A stretch of 64,000 nt of DNA from the NCBI GenBank assembly GCA_963575745.1, contig CAUYUJ010018879.1, positions 36,001 through 100,000 of the forward strand, read 5' to 3'. A program made the position numbers and the translations under genes. The notes beneath the pieces were generated by a model. That model saw nothing but the letters and a program-made list of their open reading frames with translations. It made no database searches and was not told where the DNA came from. Origin of the DNA: Prorocentrum cordatum (lineage: Eukaryota; Sar; Dinophyceae; Prorocentrales; Prorocentraceae). Each line of letters begins with the position of its first letter. Position 1 is the stretch's first letter. This document shows, piece by piece, positions 9,593 to 20,500 of the stretch.

Positions 9593-10429
9593 TCACAGAA
9601 CCGCCGCGGCAGTGAAGACCGTCGCTGGCGACCCACCGTCAGGCGCAACCTCTGGCTTCGGCGGCGTGACCTCCGTGTTCGCCGCATCGCCCTCAGTCTC
9701 ATCCACACTCAACGCACCACCATCCTTGCTCGGCGTGTCGGCATCATGGGTACCACAGCTCAGCGAGTCGCCATCCTGCGCCACTGTACCGACCGTGCTG
9801 GCCGATCGGCCCGACTTCTTGACGCACCGCCCGCGGTGCAGCCCCATGTGGCCGTACAAAATGCAGCCGCGGATGTCGTCGATGGTATTGATGCCCGTGT
9901 GCAGGTAGCCGAAGAACGCGTTGATGTTCCCATCGTCGAGCGGGACGATGAGGCTATCGCGGGACTTCAGAGGCCCCACGCACTCGATCTGGAATCCACC
10001 CGTTTGGACCACCACGAGGTTTGACGGGTGCTCCTCGACGGGGTTGTCGGCAGCTTGCTTGCGCTTGCGCCTTGGAAAGTGTGCGGGCGGCTGCTCTGTC
10101 ACGTCGCCGCCGCCGAACAACCGCTGGATGCCCTCTTGCGAGACCGTGGCCTTGCCGCGCAAGAAATTCACCTGTGCGATGTTCCGTGCCTTCACTAGCT
10201 CCTTGAACCACGGGTGGCCAGCGATGCTGACCTTCGTGCCCATCGCTGACGCAGCCTCTGCCACCTCTGTCTGCTTCAGCCCCGTGAGCAATGAAATGGT
10301 CGGCGCCCTGTACGGGGCAACAACCATGCATGGCTTGCCGCAGACGTTCATGAAGTCCTCTCCACTCACGGACATAGACCTGTCATTGAATTTCAGGGTA
10401 GCGGGCCACACCACGGTCGCAGGCGGCAT
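9593..10429 (-). CDS. Hypothetical protein (block C)
   Basis: An open minus-strand frame of 278 codons from the ATG at 10429 (MPPATVVWPATLKFNDRSMS) to a TGA. The ATG follows GCGCAG directly, as at the start of block E. Visible segments include GEDFMNVCGKPCMVVAPYRA, LLTGLKQTEVAEAASAMGTK, an Arg/Lys cluster (FPRRKRKQA), GGFQIECVGPLKSRDSLIVP and a low-complexity acidic C-terminus. No characterised domain is recognised. It appears intact. From memory it resembles recurring dinoflagellate hypothetical proteins; this was not checked. Confidence 0.6.
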   Translation of the reverse strand: MPPATVVWPATLKFNDRSMSVSGEDFMNVCGKPCMVVAPYRAPTISLLTGLKQTEVAEAASAMGTKVSIAGHPWFKELVKARNIAQVNFLRGKATVSQEGIQRLFGGGDVTEQPPAHFPRRKRKQAADNPVEEHPSNLVVVQTGGFQIECVGPLKSRDSLIVPLDDGNINAFFGYLHTGINTIDDIRGCILYGHMGLHRGRCVKKSGRSASTVGTVAQDGDSLSCGTHDADTPSKDGGALSVDETEGDAANTEVTPPKPEVAPDGGSPATVFTAAAVL

Positions 10430-10475
10430 CTGCGCGCGCCGTCGAAGGCACGGGTGAACATGCGTGCAATAACAC

Positions 10476-10496
10476 CTCAAGCCACACATGGCACTG
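10476..10496 (-). other. Possible DinoSL relic upstream of block C
   Basis: The minus strand reads CCAGTGCCATGTGTGGCTTG then AG. With small gaps about 17 leader positions match. This is the weakest of the relics and is supported mainly by its position 47 nt before the ATG and its orientation. Confidence 0.35.
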
Positions 10497-10784
10497 GCAA
10501 CGCACGATTAGCTGACACCGCTAGCCCCTCAAATACAAACCGCTCTGTTGGTGACGCCAGGGCTGCCGCATCGCAATGCGCCGCAATGCAATGCAAAGAC
10601 GCGGGCGACTGAACGACGCCGCGCGCGCCCATGCTGACCCACCAATGCAAACACAATACAAACGCAATGCACTCGCAGCGTGCGCCGCACCGTTGAACAA
10701 TGGATTTGGGACGCGCGGGGCGCCCTGCAACTCAGCGCGCCAGGTCGCGTTCTACTCGGGGGGGGGGGGGGGGGGGGGGGGGGT

Positions 10785-10819
<35 letters not shown>

Positions 10820-10845
10820 AGGGATGGGGGGGGGGGGGGGGGGGT

Positions 10846-10878
<33 letters not shown>

Positions 10879-11520
10879 CGGGGGGCGCAGGGGGGGGGGG
10901 GCCGCGCCCATTCGCAGAGCGATGCTACAGCGCTGTTCCCAAGGGCGGCGGAAGTGGCGGGGAGCCAGCTTTGGATCGGGGGCCACTGTTTGTTTGTTAT
11001 TTGTTTTATTTGCGCGGCCCCAGGGGGCGGCGGACTTGGCGGCGAGCCGTGGCCCATAGCGCGGTGGAACGGTGACAAACTAAAACAAACTACACATCCG
11101 TCATGCCCCGAACGCCTCCCAATCCAAACCTAACGCGTCAAACCACAGTCCCACGGGACGTCCCAGCCCATCCATGAGTTACCGTCGCTCGCTTCGGCTG
11201 TGGGCGCAATGCGCTCCAGGGTCGGCGGCCGTGGCGCGGGGCCGCCCTCGGGGCAAAGATACTGCGGGTGACGGACTGCGCGAAAGTGCGGGGCGACGGA
11301 CTGCGCGAAAGCGCGGGGCGGCGGCTTTCGGCGAGAGCCATTGGGGAACGAGGAGCGGAGAGCGACGACGACGATGACGACGAGGGAGACGGTGAGTACG
11401 AGTCTAGAGACAATCTTGGTGGCACGTTGGGCGGTTTGGTCGCCATCTTGGAGGCGCCTTGGGCCGCCTTGGGCCGTCGGGAGACCGAGAAGGGGCGAGG
11501 GTCAACATCCTTCAAGAACC
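10497..11520. other. No gene; poly-G and short duplications
   Basis: Contains the poly-G block at 10758-10908 and a 26-bp tandem duplication (GACGGACTGCGCGAAAG units) at about 11270-11323. Nothing else supported. Confidence 0.6.
10758..10908. repeat. Poly-G tract with sparse T, A and C
   Basis: About 150 nt that are almost entirely G, broken by TGGA, TAGGGAT and single T or C. Same type as the left edge of the window. Confidence 0.9.
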
Positions 11521-12310
11521 TAGGGGGAGTGTCATTGAATCCCACCAGCCCTCTGGGCGTAGGTGGTTCAGGGAGTGTCCTCTCCCATCTTCTCTTCTTC
11601 CCCTTCGGGGAGGGGTTGACCCCTCCCCCCAACCCCCTCCCCTGCATGTACCTGGACAACTGGTTTCGCTGGTAGCTGGAGCGCCCAAGATGGCGCAATA
11701 TGGCTCCAAGAGGGCCTCGGAGAGCCACAGATGACCTCCAAGATGGCTCAAAGCAGCCCAAGACGCCTCAAGATGGCCCCGGGGATGCCCCAGAAGGCCC
11801 CAAGACCGCCCCACGACGACTCCAATTCGCCACGCAGCCCCCCAAGGATGCCCCCCACAAGGCCAACCTGGCTCCACAACCTAAGGAAAAGCAATGTTGT
11901 TTGCGTTCTCGCCTTTTCGCTTCCGATGGCCATTCGAGGCGCCAAGATGGTTCTAAGATGGCCCAATAGGGCCTCGAACGGGGCCCAACATGGCCCCAAG
12001 ACGGCCCTACGGGCGCCCAAGAGAGCTCCAAGAGCGTCCCAAGAGGGGTTCAAGAGGCGATCTGCGAGGCTCCCGAGGGGGGGCGCTAATTGGGGGACCC
12101 CCTTCCTTTGATCGGTCTCTTCCAAGCTGGCCCCAATAGCGCTCCAAGAGGGCCGCAAGAGGCGCCCAGGAGGCCCCAAGGGGCCACCACGAGGCCCCCA
12201 AGAGGCCCCCTAGACCCCCAAGGGGCCTCAAGAGGATCCCCGAGGCATCCAAGAATCCCCCAGGCGCCCCAAGAGGACTCCAAAACCAACTTCCAAGGGA
12301 CATCCTAGGA
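11521..12310 (+). repeat. CCAAGA-rich dispersed repeat, copy 1
   Basis: Begins with a module CCCTCTGGGCGTAGGTGG ... CTTCCCCTTCGGGGAGGGG followed by C-rich sequence, then hundreds of bases of degenerate GCCCCAAGAGGC/CCAAGATGGC units. The same order of modules recurs near 29.0-30.6 kb and 53.2-54.2 kb. The TCCCCTTCGGGGA segment can form a short hairpin. Not coding. Confidence 0.8.
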
Positions 12311-12339
12311 GGCTCTTGTGCACGCCATTTGTCTTGTTC

Positions 12340-12620
12340 CTCCTCATCTTCCTCCTCCTCCTCCTCCTCCTCCTCCTCCTCCTTGTCGGCCTACCCCTCT
12401 CATTCTCCTCCACTTTATCAGCCTCCTCCTCCTCCTCCTCCTCCTCCTCAATTCTTTTCTCTTCCTCCCCCTACCTCATCCTCCTATCCCCCTCCGCCTC
12501 ATCCACCAGCCGATTTCCCCCTCCTCGCCCCCTCCCTCCCCCCACCGTTCCCTGAACCGCCCGCCCCTCCTCCCCCTTTCCCCTCCCCCTCCTCCTCATC
12601 CTCCTCCGACACCTCCTCCA
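12340..12620 (+). repeat. (TCC)n pyrimidine tract
   Basis: Imperfect CCT/TCC triplets. No coding signal. Confidence 0.85.
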
Positions 12621-12683
12621 TCCTCGCCTTCTTGGGTAAGACGGGTCCCCCAGCCCTTTGCTACTCTGTATGCCCCCTCACTT

Positions 12684-12905
12684 CCCTGACCACCGCAATT
12701 CGCCTGGGCACCGTTTTTGGATGGGCTGGTGGGGGCGCGCGAAGCGTCAAGAATTCTTGCCTCCTCGGGCCTTCCTGGCGGTCCCCTTGGAGGCCTATTG
12801 GTCCAATCGTTGAGGCATCTTGGGGGCATCGTGGGCCGTCTTGGGCCACCCTGGGGCGATCTTGGGCCGTCTTGGCAGCATGGTTGACAGGTTTGGAGAC
12901 CTCTT
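12684..12905 (-). repeat. CCAAGA-rich repeat, inverted partial copy
   Basis: The plus strand reads TCTTGGGCCGTCTTGGGCC, the complement of the CCAAGA unit. A block at 12725-12760 (GGGCTGGTGGGGGCGCGCGA then AGCGTCAAGAATTC) has a relative at 56110-56145. Confidence 0.65.
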
Positions 12906-13136
12906 GGGCCCCCATCTGCACGCGGCCCCCCCGCGCCATGTTTAAGTTTGGAATATATCGGGCGGGCGGAACCAGGACCAAGGGACTGCAACCGGATGCA
13001 AGGATGGCGGCATCCAGTTCCTAGGAAACTCGAGCGAGTGACAAGAACGGTGGGAGAGCGGATGGGGAAGATGCGGCGGCATTCACCCCCTCCCTCCCGC
13101 CCCTCTCCACGCCGCGGCGGAGGGCGGATGGGAATG

Positions 13137-13545
13137 GGGGATGATAGCACCCTGATGGCAGCTTCGCTTGATACATCCCAACGGCACGTTGAATAGCACC
13201 CTGATCGCAGCGTTGCTTGAGACATCCGAATAGCACCATGCTCGCACCCTAATGGCAGCGTTGCTTGAGACATTCCAATGGCCCAACTGGCACCCTATTA
13301 GCACCATGGTAGCACCCTAATAGCAGCTTTGCTTGGGACATCCTAACGACATGTTGAAGAGCACCCAGATAGCAGCGTTGCCTGTGAGATCACAATAGCA
13401 CCAGGCTCGCACCCTAATATCAGCGTTGCTTGAGACATCCTACCAACTAGCACCATAATAGCACCATGATAGCACCCTGAAAACAGCTTTGCTTGAGACA
13501 TGCTAGCACTATGCTCGCATCCTAATAGCACCATGCTCGCACCAA
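13137..13545 (+). repeat. ~47-bp tandem repeats with TTGCTTGAGACATCC
   Basis: Seven copies of a TTGCTTGAGACATCC-type core at about 13165, 13213, 13260, 13329, 13377, 13424 and 13487, alternating with AGCACCCTAATAGCAGC. Spacings of 47, 47, 69, 48, 47 and 63 bp indicate a base unit near 47 bp with insertions. A related core, TTTCGCTCGAGACATCCTC, recurs at 44.8-45.0 kb. Confidence 0.8.
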
Positions 13546-13574
13546 CTTTAGCTAGGGTGGGCCTCCCTCAAGTG

Positions 13575-16362
13575 TTACTTCCTCATCCTCCTCCTCATCG
13601 TCATCATCCTCCTCGTCCTCCTCCTCCCCCTCCTCGTCCTCCTCCGCGCCCCCCTCCTCGCCATCCCCCCCCCCTCTCCTTCTAAGTAGGGGTGCCCAAC
13701 ACTTGCGGGAGGCATGACACAAGGGAGCGGGTGCCCTTTCCCTGCGCCGCTGAGCGGCGCGCCGTGAGTCACGGCGAAGGGCGCCCTGTCGGCGCGAAAC
13801 GGGTGGCCGCCATAGGGCGACTGCTTGTAGCGCTTGCGGCGCATCGGCGGGGCGAGGCAGCGGCCCTCCTGCACCGCCATCTCGTGGAGCGTCGTCTTCG
13901 GCTCGGCCCCCTTCTTCGGGACGAAGAGGACGACCTCGGTGTTCGCCTGCGGGGCCTTCGGGTTGACCAGCCTCGTGAAGGCGACGCCGCCCTTGTATAT
14001 GGCCTCCTTCGCGACGGTCGCGAGCTTCTCGTCCGACGCCGTGTCCACCCACCAGAACGGCTCGAAGGCGATCTTCTCGCCCCACGTCGCAGTCTCGGTC
14101 GTCGTAGCCGTCGGAGGCGCGGTGAGCACGACGCTCACGTCGATGGCATCGCCGTCGTCGTCGAGGTGCACGGTGCACGAGGTCAACGAGTTCTTGAACT
14201 TCAGCTTCTCGTCGATCTTGACGCACTCGAGGTGCGTACTCGGCAGGGGCTGCATCTCCTTCGCCTTGACGGCCCGCTTGGTGAACAGCTTCCTAGGGTT
14301 CACCATGAACGCGAAGCCGTCGCCGTCGCCCACGCACGCGCCGACCGCCGAGAGGGAGATGACCTTCCACGCCCTAACCCGTGCCCAGTCGTGCACGAAC
14401 TGGGTCCGCGAACGCACGCGACGAAGGGCTGCGCTGGCATCCATCAACATCGGGGGCTTCTGTGCGTCGCCAGCAACCGCGACGTGTTTATATTTGCACA
14501 TCTCATCCTCACCCTCTTCCCCCTCCTCCTCCTCCTCGTCCTCCTCCTCATCCGCCTCCTCCTCCTCCTCCCCCTCCCCCTCCTCATCCTCCTCCCCCTC
14601 CTCCTCGTCCTCCTCCTTCTCCCTCCTCCTCTTCATCCTGCGTGTTCAGCTTTCTTGACCAGAACTCCTCCTCCTCCTCCTCCTCATCACCCCTCCCCCT
14701 CCCCCTCCTCGTCCTCCTCATCCTCGTCCTCCTCATCCTCCTCATCCCCCTAAAACCTTGAACTTCTTGACCAGGTCGGTCGCCGTCACGTCGGCGTCGA
14801 AGCCCCGCTGCAAGCCGCCGAACGTCTCCTTGCGCAGCACGACTGTGCCATCGGTGATCTTGTGGATCACGTGCAAGCCCTGCGTCGGCGGCGAACCCAA
14901 CTCCATCATCTGCTTGCCGACGGCGTAGCCCTTGGCCTGGAGCGCCTTCGCCTCGCAGTTCAAGTCGGCGGCCGACTCCACGAAGCTGGCGGTCGCCAAA
15001 GTGGCTGGCGCGGATGTCGCAGCGCCCCCCTCCAAGGGCGCCCACTTGCACGGGTTCGGACTGCCGGCGAGCTTCTGGATTTCACTGGCGGCCATGCGGC
15101 GAATCTCCTCGCAGCTGTCGAACTGTCGCCCCTCGTAGCCGAGCTTCTCCTTCTCGCGCAAGTGCAAGCAATTTCGGATGAGACACTTGAAGAAGATGTC
15201 GCATCTGTTGTTCTCACTCATCGAGCCCTGAAGCACCATATCGCCCAACCACTCGTCCAACTTCATGGCCGGCGTCTCCAGGACGGACACTGCGTCATGG
15301 TTCGTCGGGCTCTGGAGCCATGCGATGTCCGACTTCTGGAAGCACACGCCAACGCCATACTCGACCTTGTGCGTGAGGAGGTTGACGGCCATGCACCCCA
15401 AGCGAACGAATGGGAACTGCTTCAAGCCCTGGCCCTTGAAGGCCATGCCCACGACGTCGGTCAAGCATGCGCCGCCCATCTTGACCTTCAGCTGCAGCGA
15501 GCTCCGAAACTTCTCGAGCCGGGTGACCAGAAGCATGCCCGCATCGTGGCCGTAGAACTTGGCGATCGCCAAAATGCCCTGGATCGACGCCTCCTCTGCT
15601 GACGTTGCTTTCGCGGCCTCCGCCGCCTGGCCCCTCTGCAGGCCGCCCGCGCTGTACTTCACGATGGCGATGGCGGTCTCCAGCTCGCCCATCGCCTTCC
15701 CCACCGCGCTGTCGCTGTTCCGGGATAGCTGCGACAGGTGCGCCAGGCCAGGCCAGGCGAGCTCGCGCTTCCAGGATATGACTTTGAAGGGCCATCCTTT
15801 CAAGAAGTTGCTCATCTGCGGGTCCATCTCTTCCAGCTTCGACTTCGATAGCTTGCCGCTGGAATCTTGAAGCTTCTCGATGGATGTTCTGCATCGCGCG
15901 TGCACGGCCTTCGAGAACTGGCTACAATGGCTCGTCGCGAGGGTCAGCAAGCGCTCCTTCCCCGTCCACTCAGCGAGCTTGCCCCCAGCCCTCGCAATCA
16001 TCTGCTGGTTGTTGCGGACGTGCACATCGCGCATCGGGTCATCGAGGGGACAACTGCATTGCCAATGCACCCATCGGCGTCTTCGCTCCAGCTTCAATGA
16101 TCTTCAAGCCCTTGCCGCCGACGTCCTCGCCTGAACACATGAGCCCACCTCGGTTGTCGGAGTGAACTGCCAGTGCATCGGCCTCTGGACACTCCTCCCG
16201 CATGAAGCCCTGGTCCTCGAGAAACGCTGCCACCCTGCTCCAAGCTGTGTTGGGCGCTACTCTCGTGGGGTCGTAGTCCATGAGCTTCTTGCCCTGGGCG
16301 ACGACGTCGGCAGGGATGCCGCGGTCGAGCTTCGACCGCAGGCGGGCCGCCTTGGTGTCCAT
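13575..16362 (-). pseudogene. Two-exon multicopy dinoflagellate protein, frameshifted (block A/B)
   Basis: Starts at the ATG at 16362 (MDTKAARLRSKLDRGIPADV). The first frame continues to a GGGG run at 16046-16049, where one extra base shifts it; the second frame continues with LDDPMRDVHVRNNQQMIARA, CSQFSKAVHARCR, FLKGWPFKVISWKRELAWPG, GILAIAKFYGHDAGMLL and ETPAMKLDEWLGDMVLQGSM up to DLVKKFK near 14757. A purine-rich gap (14502-14756) follows. Coding then resumes in phase as MCKYKHVAVAGDAQKPPMLM to AFEPFWWVDTASDEKLATVA and LAPPMRRKR near 13829. The true 3' end below about 13830 is unclear: the frame runs on into a TCC tract to 13575. About 770 residues in all. I recognise the general pattern from dinoflagellate multicopy proteins; no function is known to me. 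Confidence 0.6.
14502..14756 (-). other. Candidate purine-rich intron in block A/B
   Basis: In the sense (minus) direction the junction is TTCAAG|GTTTTAGGGGG and the distal end is GATGAG|ATGTGC. Removing the 255 nt joins two conserved coding blocks with codon phase preserved (FK then MCKYKH). The interior is almost entirely GGA/GAT triplets, which would otherwise add a stop (TGA at 14742-14744) or a poly-Glu segment. No branch point can be assigned. Confidence 0.45.
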
Positions 16363-16471
16363 CACCGCGGCCCGAGGCGCGGATGTGACCGCGCCCCGCG
16401 AGAAAAAGGAGGACAGCGGCGAGGCCGCGAAGAAACTGCCTCGAAGAAGCGGCGGGCAAGCTGCCCGCGCG

Positions 16472-16494
16472 CTTGAACCCAGACGGGCTATGGA
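16472..16494 (-). other. Degenerate DinoSL relic upstream of block A
   Basis: The minus strand reads TCCATAGCCCGTCTGGGTTC then AAG. About 17 of 22 leader positions match with one inserted base; most differences are transitions. It lies 110 nt before the ATG at 16362, same orientation. Confidence 0.5.
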
Positions 16495-16684
16495 TCACAC
16501 CTGCATGTGAAAAGGGAAGGCTGGTCAATCGTCCGAAACCCTATCGAGAAGGATATGCGTGGTCACGCGCCTGCGCGTGCGCCTGCACCTAGAGATGGTC
16601 CCGGGACTGCCCCAACTGGACTTCCCATGAACTCGCGAAAGTGGCGTCAGTTGCGCAAGTGGCTCCTAACCCAAGACAACCCCA

Positions 16685-16771
16685 GGCTGCCGTTGAGGTG
16701 GCCCCAAGACTGCCCCAAATACGCTATACCCAGACTGCCGTTGAGGTGGCCCCAAGAATGCCCCACATACG

Positions 16772-16812
<41 letters not shown>

Positions 16813-16865
16813 TATGCGTGTACGTGTGTGAGAGAGTGTGTGTGTGTGTGCGTGTGCACGCGCGT
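16685..16865 (+). repeat. 48-bp duplication followed by (TA)n and (GT)n
   Basis: Two copies of CTGCCGTTGAGGTGGCCCCA with the following CAAATACGCTATA at about 16687 and 16735, then (TA)n at 16773-16810 and (GT)n at about 16835-16858. Confidence 0.85.
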
Positions 16866-16984
16866 GCCCCAATACGCACCGAAACAGCTGTAATTTGAAA
16901 GGGCTCCAAGACGGCCCGCGACAACCGTTGGGCGATATAGCCCACGCCCCGAGACTGCCAACCAACCGACCAACCAGGCAGCCA

Positions 16985-17218
16985 ACTGCCAGACCCTCGG
17001 ATGGGCCGCAACGGCGCGTGAAGGCGCCGACGGCGCCACTGGCGTGCGAGTGGAAACGCGTCACTGCCAGACCCTCGGATGGGCCGCAACGGCGCGTGAA
17101 GGCGCCGACGGCGCCGCTGGCGTGTGAGTGGAAACGCGTCACTGCCAGACCTTCGGAGGGGCCGCAACGGCGTGTGAAGGCGCCGACGGCGCCGCTGGCG
17201 TGTGAGTGGAAACGCGTC
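16985..17218 (+). repeat. 78-bp tandem repeat, three copies
   Basis: Units start at 16985, 17063 and 17141 (ACTGCCAGACCCTCGGATGG...GTGGAAACGCGTC). Seventy-eight is a multiple of three, so a 26-residue repeat stays open on both strands, but composition and context do not support a gene. Confidence 0.92.
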
Positions 17219-18184
17219 GCCGACCCGCGCTCGGGTCATCGTCGTGTGAGCCAGCCTAAGATTGCCTGAGACCTGCCTAAGACCGCCTAAGATTACCAGC
17301 CTACGACTGCCTAACCAAGGCCCCCAGACTGCATTGAGTTGAGATGGCCGAACCGCTATGCCCCCACCCACCCACCCACCTACCCGCCCCTCCCAGGCGC
17401 ATGAAGCATGGAAAACCGCCCGTCTGCGCAGACGCATGGGCCACGAGGCGTGTTCCGCGGGCCTGGCGCCCCCCCAGGCGAATGAGCATGTATCTATAGA
17501 CTGCCCGAGAGATTGCCAACCAACCAACCAACCAGCCAGCCAGCCCACAACTGCCTAAGACCAGCCTAAGACTGCCTAACCCGATCATCCTAATACAGCC
17601 CAAGACTTCCCAACAAAACAGCCTGCGTTTCCGCGACTGCGTTAAGTTGAGATGGCATGCCCACTATGCCTCACATGTGTGTGCGAGCGCGCTCGTGCTG
17701 GCCTGTTGGAGGGACGAGGGGGAAGCGAGTGAATGCTGAATGCGTGGATTGGTGCGCGTTGGCGCGCATGACCTAGAAGGGGGAGGGGATGGAGGGGGTG
17801 CATTTTGAATGCGCGCGTGTGTCGGGGCATACCCCCATCCCGCCTGGCACGGCCCTGGGCCTCGACAGCAGCTGCCGCGGGCGCGCGAAGCATGCAGGCT
17901 GCTCCCTGTTCTGCGCTCTTCCCGCTCCCACGGCCACGCCCGCCTCCTCCCCCCGTCCTCCGCGGGCTGGGGCGGGGGCGCAGGGGGGCCGCCAGCGGCT
18001 GCCAGGAGACGGGCCACGAGCACAGAGCGACCAGCACCACGGCGACAGGGACACGCACGCACATATTTATCCTCGCGAAGGACCCAACCATGTATGCAGG
18101 TGTGAATACAGCAGGGTGGTTGGCACGAGTGAAAGGGAACCCTTTTTGGGACCACGAAACTCTGTGCTGGGTGATGGCGGTGGT

Positions 18185-18263
18185 GGTGGTGATGGTGGTG
18201 TGTGTACGTGTGTGTGTGTGTGCCTATGTTGGTGTTGTGTGTGTTGGGGGGGGGGGGGGGGGG
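18185..18263 (+). repeat. (GGT)n/(GT)n run ending in poly-G
   Basis: GGTGGTGGTG and GTGTGTGT with an 18-nt G run at about 18246-18263. Confidence 0.9.
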
Positions 18264-19099
18264 CATAGGAGCGCGGCCACCGGGGCCGTCGGCGGGGCTC
18301 CCTATGGGGCCACGGAACGTGTGAGGGGTGTGCCGAAATGGGTGCGGTGGGCGCATGGGAGCGCAGCCACTTGGGCCTTCGGTGGAGCTCCCTATGGCCC
18401 TGTGATGGGTGCGCCGAAATGGGCGCGGTGGGCGCATGGGAGCGCAGCCACTTGGGCCTTCGCTGGGGCTCACGATGGGGCCACGAAACGTGTGAGGGGT
18501 GTGCCGAAATGGGCGCGGTGGGCGCATGGGGGCGCAACCACTGGGGCCTTCGCTTTAAGGGAAAGCACGACGCAGATACAAAACCACTGAGGCCTTCGCT
18601 GGAGTTTCCTACGCATGGTGCCACGAAGCGTGTGAGGGGTGTGCCAAAATGGGTGCGGTAGGCGCATGCGAGCGCAGCCACTGGGGCCTTCGCTGGAGCT
18701 CTTTATGGTGCCACGCAACGTGTGAAGGGGTGTGCCGAAATTTGCGCGGTGGGCGCATGGGAGCGCAGCCACTGGGGCCTTCTCTGAGCTCCCTATGGGG
18801 CGGGGTGTGCCAAAATGGGTGCAATGGGCGCATCGGGGCGCAGCCACTGGGGCCTTCGCTGGAGCTCTCTATGTGGCCACGAAGCGTGTGAGGGGTGTGC
18901 CAAAATGGGTGCGGCGGGCGCACGGGGGCGCACCCAATAGGGCCTTCGGTGGAGTTCCCCATGAGGCCGCGAAGCGTGCGAGGGGTGTGCTGAAATGGGC
19001 GCGGTGGGCGCATGGGAGCGCAGCCGCTGGGGCCTTCGCTGGGACTCTCTGTGGGGCCACGAAGCGCGTGAGGGGCGTGCCGAAATGAGCGCGGTGGGC
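18264..19099 (+). repeat. ~90-bp minisatellite, about nine copies
   Basis: The landmark GCGCAGCCACTGGGGCCTTC (or close variant) occurs near 18271, 18362, 18442, 18532, 18672, 18762, 18838, 18928 and 19018. Spacings are mostly 90-91 bp, with 76- and 80-bp deletion variants and one ~50-bp insertion (18545-18600). Confidence 0.9.
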
Positions 19100-19738
19100 G
19101 CATGAAATCCCCAAAAGGAACCCCCAAAGGAATCCCCAAAAGAGGCCCCGAAGAAATCCCCAAAGGAATCCCCAAAGAAAGCCCCAAAGGAAGCACCAGA
19201 GGAATCCCCAACGGAACCCCCAAAGGAATCCCCAAAGGAATCACCAGAAGGATCCCCAAACGAACCCCCGAAAGAGGCCCCAAAGAAACCGCGGAGGGAA
19301 TCCCAAAAGGAGGCCCCAAAAGTAATCCCCAAAGGAATCCCCAAAGGAATCCCCAAAGGAACCCCCAAAGGAGCCCCCAAAGGAATCCCCAAAGGAATCC
19401 CCAAAGGAGGCCCCGAAGGAATGAATCCCCAAAGGAACCCCCAAAAGGAATCCCCAAAGGAGCCCCCAAAGGAGTTCCCAAAGGAATGCCCTGAGGAGGC
19501 CCCAAAGGAATCTCCAAAGGAACCCCCAAAGGAACCCCGAAACGAATCCCCAAAGGGAGCCCCAAAGGCAACCCCAAAGGAATCCCCAAAAGAATTCCCA
19601 AAGGAATCCCAAAAGGAATCCCAAAGGAGCCCCCAAAGGAGCCCCCAAAGGGATCCCCGAATGACGCCCCAAAGGAATCCCCAAAGGAATCCCCAAAGGA
19701 ATCCCCGAAAGGAACCCCCAAAGGAACCCCCCAGTTTT
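19100..19738 (+). repeat. 12-15 bp minisatellite (CCCCAAAGGAAT)n
   Basis: Dozens of CCCCAAAGGAAT/CCCCCAAAGGAAC units in about 640 bp. It begins abruptly where the 90-bp array ends (GGGCGCATG|AAATCCCC). Both strands stay open (PKG and GIPLG repeats), which is a unit-length effect. Confidence 0.93.
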
Positions 19739-20139
19739 AGGTGGTCAGACAGTTAAGTTTTAGGGTGCAGCCCCCGAAACTTGGGGGCAAGCTCCCAAGT
19801 TTTGGGGGCTGGTCCCCAAAATGTTGGGGGCGCGGGCGAAGAAGTAAGAATATATAATCATTGATCATATATGACTACAACTGCGTGCAACTTAGATGCT
19901 GACTTTCATGCAATCTACTTATCTTAGATATAACTTCCACCCAAACAAAGCACAACTTTGTTATCACCGTTTTAGAAGATAGCCTCGCCTGCTAAGAGTG
20001 TAATTTCTACTCTACGCACTCTCTAACAGGTTTGCAAGTTGCAAGATGATGCGAGATGAGGTGAGGTGATGCCAGAAGCTGACAGGTATGATGCGAGATG
20101 ATACATCGCCCGCGATCATCTCGCAAGATCAGCCAGGGG

Positions 20140-20500
20140 GGGCGTCCATCTAGGCAGTCGAGGCGCGCTGCCCCCTTGGGTCGCGCTCCGGCACGCACCC
20201 TCTGGGGCGCGCGGAATAAGGAGTCGAGGCGTGCTGGCCCCATGGGTCGCGCTCTGGCACGTACCCTCTGGGGCGCGCGGAGGGGGGGAATCGAGGCGCG
20301 CTGGCCCCTTGGATCGTGCTCCGGCACGCGCCCTCTGGGGCGCGCGGAGGAAGGGGTCGAGGCGGGCTGCCCCCTTGGGCCGTGCTCCGCCACGTACCCT
20401 CTGGGACGCACGGAGGAAGGAGATGAGGGGGGATGGATGCTGGTCCCTTGGGTCATGCTCCGGCACGTACCCTCTGAGACGCACGGGGGAAGGAGACGTC
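20140..20500 (+). repeat. ~66-bp tandem repeat, five copies
   Basis: The landmark TCGCGCTCCGGCACG (variants TCGTGCTC, TCATGCTC) recurs near 20181, 20247, 20314, 20380 and 20453, followed by ACCCTCTGGGGCGCGCGGA. Confidence 0.9.

Noticed and set aside
16985-17218. Repeat protein with a 26-residue unit
   Set aside because: Both strands are open because the unit is 78 bp; composition is not gene-like.
19102-19756. Open frames with PKG or GIPLG repeats resembling collagen-like proteins
   Set aside because: Unit length of 12-15 bp keeps all phases open; no start context or non-repeat domain.
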